Part shown: positions 60,209-64,000 of the stretch, in pieces
How positions within the stretch are numbered: position 1 is the stretch's first letter
Layout of the letters: each line of letters starts with the position of its first letter
DNA from: CAVVEQ01 sp963804865
Lineage (GTDB): Bacteria; Chloroflexota; Anaerolineae; Anaerolineales; Anaerolineaceae
Direction: 5' to 3'
DNA length: 64,000 bases
Assembly: GCA_963804865.1 (NCBI GenBank)
Contig: CAWDSH010000042.1
Coordinates: forward strand, 372,001-436,000
The notes under the pieces: generated by a model
Database searches by the model: none
What the model was told of the DNA's origin: nothing
What the model saw: the letters and a program-made list of their open reading frames with translations, nothing else
Position numbers and translations under genes: made by a program

Positions 60209-60735
60209 AGATTGTTTATTCTCACGGCGGGGCATGGGGCAGGGATTTCTATGGCAACATTTGACAATTATTATTCGAAGTTTTAGACTTAGGACTTCTT
60301 GATGAAGAACTTGTAAGATGATATTAATGCATTTAATTATTCTATAAAGTCTTATGAATTAGGTGGAGATGTTCCTGATGATGAAATTCATAAATATTCA
60401 AGTATTAGCTTATAAAATTATGATGAATTTGGAATCAAAACCTCTTGCGAAAGATAAATGAAAAAAATTGAAGATGCCATGGAATTTGCTAGGAATATTA
60501 TTGATCTCATATTTGAAAAAATTGGATTAGCATGCATTATTAATTTTCAATTAGTGGAGAATACTGTAATGAAAAGGAGTTATTTTGATTTTTAAGAAGA
60601 TGAAAAATATTTATTGAGGTTTTATGTTAGAAGCTTTCTCCCTCGAATTTTTTTTTCCGTCCATCAGGCAGGTAATCCATGCCATTTTGTTAATATGCAA
60701 GTTTTGGGGGTTAAAACGGTAAAAACTTACATATA
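60205..60735 (+). pseudogene. Degraded coding remnant and island edge
   Basis: An ATG at 60205 overlaps the previous stop, and short coding-like stretches appear in changing frames (KIVYSHGGAWGRDFYG; YELGGDVPDDEIHKYSS; MKKIEDAMEFARNIIDLIFEK), but no continuous frame exists. This is either a decayed gene or one with many errors. From about 60690 the sequence becomes the conserved upstream palindrome of the GNTNA module. Confidence 0.4.
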
Positions 60736-60773
60736 TTGACAGCTTGTTTTTTGCAGAACAAATATTCTATAAT
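60694..60773 (+). promoter_or_regulatory. Palindrome and promoter with LexA-like box (copy 2)
   Basis: Palindrome arms TATGCAAGTTTT and AAAACTTACATA, then TTGACA (60736-60741), GAACAAATATTC (60756-60767; GAAC-N4-ATTC, one mismatch from the SOS palindrome), and TATAAT (60768-60773). The arrangement is the same as at 4923-5006 on the opposite strand. Confidence 0.6.
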
Positions 60774-60810
60774 ATCCTTGGGAAAATATGCCTTTTCTCA
60801 AGGAGAGATC

Positions 60811-61380
60811 ATGCCGCCAGGAAACAACCTGCTGAAAAACCAATTCGAAAAAGTAAGACGAAAGCTAGGACCGCCTTATGGAAATACCAATGCCGTCACC
60901 CACGGCTTGTATGCCACCGTGCTCAAAAGCCGCGGTCCCGAGGGCGTCTCCCGCCGCGTGGTCAACAACCTCAAGGGCGAGATCGTCCTCCTCAAGGATT
61001 TCACCTTCCGCCTCTATGAGCTGGGTCTCACCCTCAAGGATCCCCTCGAAACCGCCTCCATCCTCCGCGCCATGTCCCTCGCCACCCTCGCCATCACCCG
61101 CCTCCTCGATAAGCACGAGGAATTCAAGCCGCCTTCACCGCTCTACGTCCAGTGGAAGCGCGAATCCGATCCCACCTTCACCACCGAGGATTACCCCTTT
61201 CCCGGCACCTACGACGAAGATGATCCCAATCCTCCCGGCGATAAGATCGAGGTCGGTCTCGCCAAAGCCAACGCCCTCATGGATTCCATCGATCGCAGGA
61301 TGAAATCCTCCCTCCCGCCGCTTGATGACGAGATCGATGAAGATGAGGGTGAAGAAGAATTAAAGGAAGATGAGCATTGA
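60811..61380 (+). CDS. GNTNA..HG-motif protein, copy 2
   Basis: 189 residues, intact. RRKLGPPYGNTNAVTHGLYA, then GVSRRVVNNLKGEIVLLKDF and TFRLYELGLTLKDPLETAS with a helical core (SLATLAITRLLDKHEEF), and a highly acidic tail (DEIDEDEGEEELKEDEH). The first 110 residues align with copy 1 at 4131-4887; the tails differ. ATG 60811 follows AAGGAGAG. Codon use is GC-rich although its promoter is AT-rich. Function unknown; DNA-related regulation is only a guess. Transcribed away from the restriction island. Confidence 0.7.
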   Translation: MPPGNNLLKNQFEKVRRKLGPPYGNTNAVTHGLYATVLKSRGPEGVSRRVVNNLKGEIVLLKDFTFRLYELGLTLKDPLETASILRAMSLATLAITRLLDKHEEFKPPSPLYVQWKRESDPTFTTEDYPFPGTYDEDDPNPPGDKIEVGLAKANALMDSIDRRMKSSLPPLDDEIDEDEGEEELKEDEH

Positions 61381-61425
61381 TTTCCATGGAAACAATCTTA
61401 ATCTTTGCCCTGGATAGACCTGTTA

Positions 61426-61524
61426 ATGAAGAACCCCCCGAGGCGTTTGAAGTTAAGCATTGTTTCTTTTTTCTTCATACTCTTCCCTCTCTAAATGTCC
61501 CTGGTTTTGGGCATTTGGGGAGGG
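61426..61524 (+). repeat. Conserved 3' segment of the GNTNA module (copy 2)
   Basis: Starts ATGAAGAACCCCCCGAGGC, continues through a TTGTTTCTTTTTT stretch and CATAC, then a hairpin with arms CCTCTCTAAATGTCCC and GGGCATTTGGGGAGG. The matching minus-strand segment at 4073-3976 keeps the pairing with different loop and stem bases. Confidence 0.65.
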
Positions 61525-61588
61525 ATTGAGGGTGGGGCAGATAGGGGGGGTCGCGCTTTGCACCCCGGGGAGGGGTGGGGGGTGGGGC

Positions 61589-61957
61589 TTACCCTCGCTC
61601 TTTCGACTCGATCACATCCAGGATCACACCCAGAACGGTGTCGATGTCTTTCAAAACATCGTCATTCCAGAATCTCATCACCGTGTAACCACGTGATTCC
61701 AGGAATCGGGTTCTCTCCGCGTCATAATCCTGTTGTTCCAGGTGCTGGCTCCCATCCACTTCGATCACCAGTTTTGGTCGAATGGCGTGGAAATCAACAA
61801 TGTATGGACCAATGGCATGCTGCCTTCGGAAATGGACTTCCCCAAGCTGATGGTCCCGCAATCGAGACCACAATTTGGATTCGGCATCGGTGGATTCTTT
61901 ACGGAATTCGCCTGCTCTGTGTTTTAGGGTTGGCGTGGATTTATGGGATGGCATCAT
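61589..61957 (-). CDS. DUF559 (Vsr-like) endonuclease domain protein
   Basis: 122 residues. RKESTDAESKLWSRLRDHQL, FRRQHAIGPYIVDFHAIRPK, LVIEVDGSQH and RTRFLESRGYTVMRFWNDDV are the standard DUF559 blocks, with a PD-(D/E)xK-like core (D..EVDG). Related to Vsr and very-short-patch nucleases; the real function of DUF559 proteins is unclear. Intact, at the right edge of the second GNTNA module, on the opposite strand. Confidence 0.85.
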   Translation of the reverse strand: MMPSHKSTPTLKHRAGEFRKESTDAESKLWSRLRDHQLGEVHFRRQHAIGPYIVDFHAIRPKLVIEVDGSQHLEQQDYDAERTRFLESRGYTVMRFWNDDVLKDIDTVLGVILDVIESKERG

Positions 61958-62107
61958 TATTATTTTACAACCAGCCCCACCCCAACCCTCCCCAAAATAC
62001 CACCAATTTTAGAGAGGGGGAGCAAATTCCCCTCTCCATTTTAGTAGAAATGGGGTCGCGAATATTGCTCTCCCTCTGGGAGAGGGCAAAAGAGCAGTGG
62101 TGTTCTA
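61958..62107. repeat. GC-rich intergenic repeats
   Basis: No gene. CAGCCCCACCCCAACCCTCCCCAAAA near 61973 resembles the REP-like unit at 55348, and CTCTCCCTCTGGGAGAGGG near 62070 is a short palindrome. Confidence 0.5.
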
Positions 62108-62671
62108 TTATTTCTTAACCCCCAGCAGCCGGTCCATCTCCTCCTGCGGCGGATTCTTGTTGGCTTCTTCGTAGAGCCTGCCGAACTCCTGGTTGCGGAA
62201 GAGCAGTATCGTGGCGAGCGGGCCGAAGCTCTTGATCTTCACCGATCGCTCGAGGATTTTATACCGCTCGCGGGCATCCTTCTGCATCATCAGCCGCGCC
62301 AGCAGCCAGCGCAGCCCGAAGAACAGCCCGATCCCCGCCAGCACCGTGCCGCAAGCCAGGTAACCCAGCGCCTCGCTTTCGAACTTGCCCGCGCTGCACA
62401 TCACCACCCCCAGCGCGATCACCGCGATCGGCGCGGCGATATAGAGGCTGCGCCGCTCCTGCTTTTCGAAATCGGCCTGTGCGACGCCGCAATCGGGGCA
62501 CAGCGGAAAATTGTAGCCGACCTCGTAGCGCATCGTGCCGGACTTTCTGGAAGCCGCGACAGACAGCGTGCTCATCCCCGCCGGTGCGCCGCATGCCACG
62601 CAGATGGGCGGGTTGTGGTGCGTCGGCGTGTTGGCAACGTTGACCTCGTAAAATTCGCCTTGTTGAGCCAT
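62108..62671 (-). CDS. Membrane protein with N-terminal zinc-ribbon-like motif
   Basis: 187 residues. Two Cys pairs (CVACGAP and CPDCGVA) suggest a zinc-binding N-terminal domain. Two helices follow (YIAAPIAVIALGVVMC and LACGTVLAGIGLFFGLRWLL), then a charged C-terminal tail. ATG 62671 is chosen because GGAGGG lies just upstream. No family is recognised. Confidence 0.65.
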   Translation of the reverse strand: MAQQGEFYEVNVANTPTHHNPPICVACGAPAGMSTLSVAASRKSGTMRYEVGYNFPLCPDCGVAQADFEKQERRSLYIAAPIAVIALGVVMCSAGKFESEALGYLACGTVLAGIGLFFGLRWLLARLMMQKDARERYKILERSVKIKSFGPLATILLFRNQEFGRLYEEANKNPPQEEMDRLLGVKK

Positions 62672-62742
62672 GGGTATCCCTCCCCGGATCAGAATTGCAA
62701 TTTCAATATACGAAATATGGAAGGACAATGCAAGAGGGAGCC

Positions 62743-62776
62743 CAGCCCCTCCCGGCTTTCAGCCACCCTCTCCAAA
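62743..62776 (+). repeat. GC-rich REP-like hairpin repeat, copy 2
   Basis: CAGCCCCTCCC..CCAAA unit with hairpin GGCTTTCAGCC. The two arm changes relative to 55348-55381 (GCC/GGC to GGC/GCC) compensate each other. Confidence 0.7.
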
Positions 62777-62860
62777 GCGCTCGCGCCCCTGTATTCCATA
62801 TGGGCTCGGAAGGTCTGCATCCTATGTCCTGCTGGGAGGGAGAGAAGGGGTAGGGCAGGG

Positions 62861-62876
62861 TATAATCGCAACCATG
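62861..62876 (+). promoter_or_regulatory. Candidate leaderless promoter
   Basis: TATAAT at 62861-62866 is seven bases from ATG 62874. No clear -35 and no ribosome site; a second ATG at 62880 would give a six-base leader. Confidence 0.45.
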
Positions 62877-63752
62877 TCAATGAAGAAATCATTCGCCGTC
62901 CTCCTCCTCGCCCTCCTCCTCACCGGCTGCAAGGTGATCTCCTCCTTCCAGCCGAGCGCCACGCCCACCCTCACCCCCGAGCCGCCCACGCCCACCCCCA
63001 TCCCGGCGGCAGCCGTGGTCAACGGCGAGCGCATCCCCCTGGATGAATACAACGCCTCGCTCAAGCAGGTGCAGGAAGCGCAGGTGGAGCTGGGCATCGA
63101 ATCCACGCCCGAGGAGCAGCGCCAGGTCGTGCTGGATGACCTGATCGGGCAGACGCTGCTCGCGCAGGCCGCCGCCGATGCCGGTCTCACCCTCGACGAT
63201 GCCGCGCTCCAGGCGAAGATCGATGCGCTCACCGCGGAGATCGGCGGGCAGGACCAGCTCGCGGATTGGATCATCCGCATGGGCTACAGCGCGGAGAGCT
63301 TCCGCAGTGCGCTGCGCCGCGCGGATACCGCCGCGCTGAAGCGCGACCAGATCGTGGACAGCGTCCCCACCAGCGCCGTGCAGGTGCACGCCCGGCAGAT
63401 CCTGCTGCGCCACGTGGAAACCGCCAACGACCTTTACGCCCAGCTTGAGGCTGGCGCGGATTTTGCAACCCTTGCTTATATCTACGACCCGCTCACCGGC
63501 GGAGACCTGGGCTGGTTCCCCCGCGGGTACCTCGTCCAGCCCGCCGTGGAGGAAGCCGCTTTTGCCCTCGAGACCGGTCAGCACAGCGCCGTGATCGAAA
63601 CCAGCTACGGCTACCACCTGGTGTACGTCATCGAGCGGGACGAAGAGCACGAGCTCTCACCTGAAGCGCTCAGGCAGATACAGCGCGGCGCGGTCCAGCA
63701 ATGGATCGACGAACGCAGGGCGCAGAGCGAGATCGAGATCCTCGTGCCGTAG
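62874..63752 (+). CDS. Parvulin-type peptidyl-prolyl isomerase lipoprotein (PpiC/SurA-like)
   Basis: 292 residues. Lipobox LALLLTGCKV, Thr/Pro linker, then a SurA-N-like helical domain (VVNGERIPLDEYNASLKQVQ, DDLIGQTLLAQAAADAG) and a PpiC rotamase domain (VHARQILLRHVETANDLY, GADFATLAYIYDP, GGDLGWFPRGYLVQP, IETSYGYHLVYVIERDE). It should help secreted proteins fold outside the membrane. Intact. Confidence 0.92.
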   Translation: MSMKKSFAVLLLALLLTGCKVISSFQPSATPTLTPEPPTPTPIPAAAVVNGERIPLDEYNASLKQVQEAQVELGIESTPEEQRQVVLDDLIGQTLLAQAAADAGLTLDDAALQAKIDALTAEIGGQDQLADWIIRMGYSAESFRSALRRADTAALKRDQIVDSVPTSAVQVHARQILLRHVETANDLYAQLEAGADFATLAYIYDPLTGGDLGWFPRGYLVQPAVEEAAFALETGQHSAVIETSYGYHLVYVIERDEEHELSPEALRQIQRGAVQQWIDERRAQSEIEILVP

Positions 63753-63780
63753 GTATGAAACCCGCAAGGGAGGTATTTTA

Positions 63781-64000
63781 TTGGCATCCAATTTTGACTC
63801 AAACCTTCGCGAATATCACCAGGATATCCTGGTCGACGATCCGAGAGCATTCCGGCGCGACCGCATCTGGAACATCCTGAGCATCTTCGTGGTGCTGATG
63901 ATCCTGGGCGTGATCGTGGCGACCTACATGATCTTCAGCAACCCGAATGCTTCGATCAACCCGTTCCCGCCGCCCACCATGCCCGCCATGATCGTGCTGC
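63781..64000 (+). CDS. Single-span membrane protein, partial
   Basis: Starts with TTG at 63781 after GGGAGG and runs off the window. The visible part is a polar cytoplasmic N-terminus (REYHQDILVDDPRAFRRDR), one helix (IFVVLMILGVIVATYMIF) and the start of a Pro-rich segment (SINPFPPPTMPAM). Pro-rich extracellular stalks of this kind are common in this genome. Family unknown. Confidence 0.55.
   Translation, partial: MASNFDSNLREYHQDILVDDPRAFRRDRIWNILSIFVVLMILGVIVATYMIFSNPNASINPFPPPTMPAMIVL

Noticed and set aside
61460..62118. Plus-strand frames over the DUF559 gene
   Set aside because: They are antisense or run through GC-rich repeats; the minus-strand DUF559 protein is clear.

Overview
The window looks like a chromosome segment of an uncultured Chloroflexota bacterium, most likely class Anaerolineae. 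Supporting signs are many lipoproteins with Thr/Pro-rich linkers after the lipobox, a SAM-I riboswitch before metK, a HrcA/CIRCE-type groESL operon, an adenosine-specific kinase and a GC-rich backbone. This placement is inferred from gene content and style; no rRNA gene is present to confirm it.

Layout. 0.2-3.8 kb: class V aminotransferase and FtsK. 3.8-5.1 kb: a small gene with a GNTNA..HG motif inside a repeat-rich module. 5.2-13.7 kb: an AT-rich island with a DNA phosphorothioation (Dnd) system. The left arm (+) encodes a PLD-helicase, a small protein, an SMC-like ATPase and a Dnd-associated protein. The right arm (-) is dndC-dndD-dndE. The arms converge. 13.9-20.9 kb: msrA/msrB, small membrane proteins, metK with its riboswitch, plsY, rnz, adenosine-specific kinase and a lipoprotein. 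21-24.5 kb: two tandem GT-C-like membrane proteins. 24.7-27.7 kb: nitroreductase, solitary DNA methyltransferase, AlkD-like repair protein and nucleoside phosphorylase. 27.7-35.1 kb: lipA and an RNA-modification neighbourhood (rsmI, queuosine-precursor transporter, rsmE, then a coupled operon of TGT-like enzyme, two 16S rRNA m7G-type methyltransferases and an RsmF-like m5C methyltransferase). 35.2-42.6 kb: radical SAM protein, NBR1-Ig lipoproteins, HAD phosphatase, subtilase and DinB. 42.7 kb: tRNA-Arg. 42.8-48.3 kb: BMP-family nucleoside/sugar ABC importer. 48.4-53.2 kb: MFS, trmD and two TPR proteins. 53.3-55.3 kb: groES-groEL. 55.5-60.6 kb: a second defence island with a Type IIG restriction-modification enzyme, a FokI-like nuclease and a membrane protein. 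60.7-61.5 kb: a second copy of the GNTNA..HG module. 61.6-64 kb: DUF559 nuclease, a membrane protein, a PpiC-type lipoprotein and a partial membrane protein.

The most notable feature is that both AT-rich defence islands are bordered by a copy of the same module. It consists of a palindrome, a promoter carrying a LexA-like GAAC-N4-GTTC box, a GNTNA..HG gene transcribed away from the island, and a conserved 3' segment ending in a hairpin whose stem sequence differs between copies while its pairing is kept.

Sequence quality matters. About twenty genes are split by single-base frame breaks, including normally indispensable single-copy genes (ftsK, metK, trmD), and the density is highest in the AT-rich islands. 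Most breaks are probably assembly errors from noisy reads, so broken genes are annotated over their full span and should not be read as proven pseudogenes.
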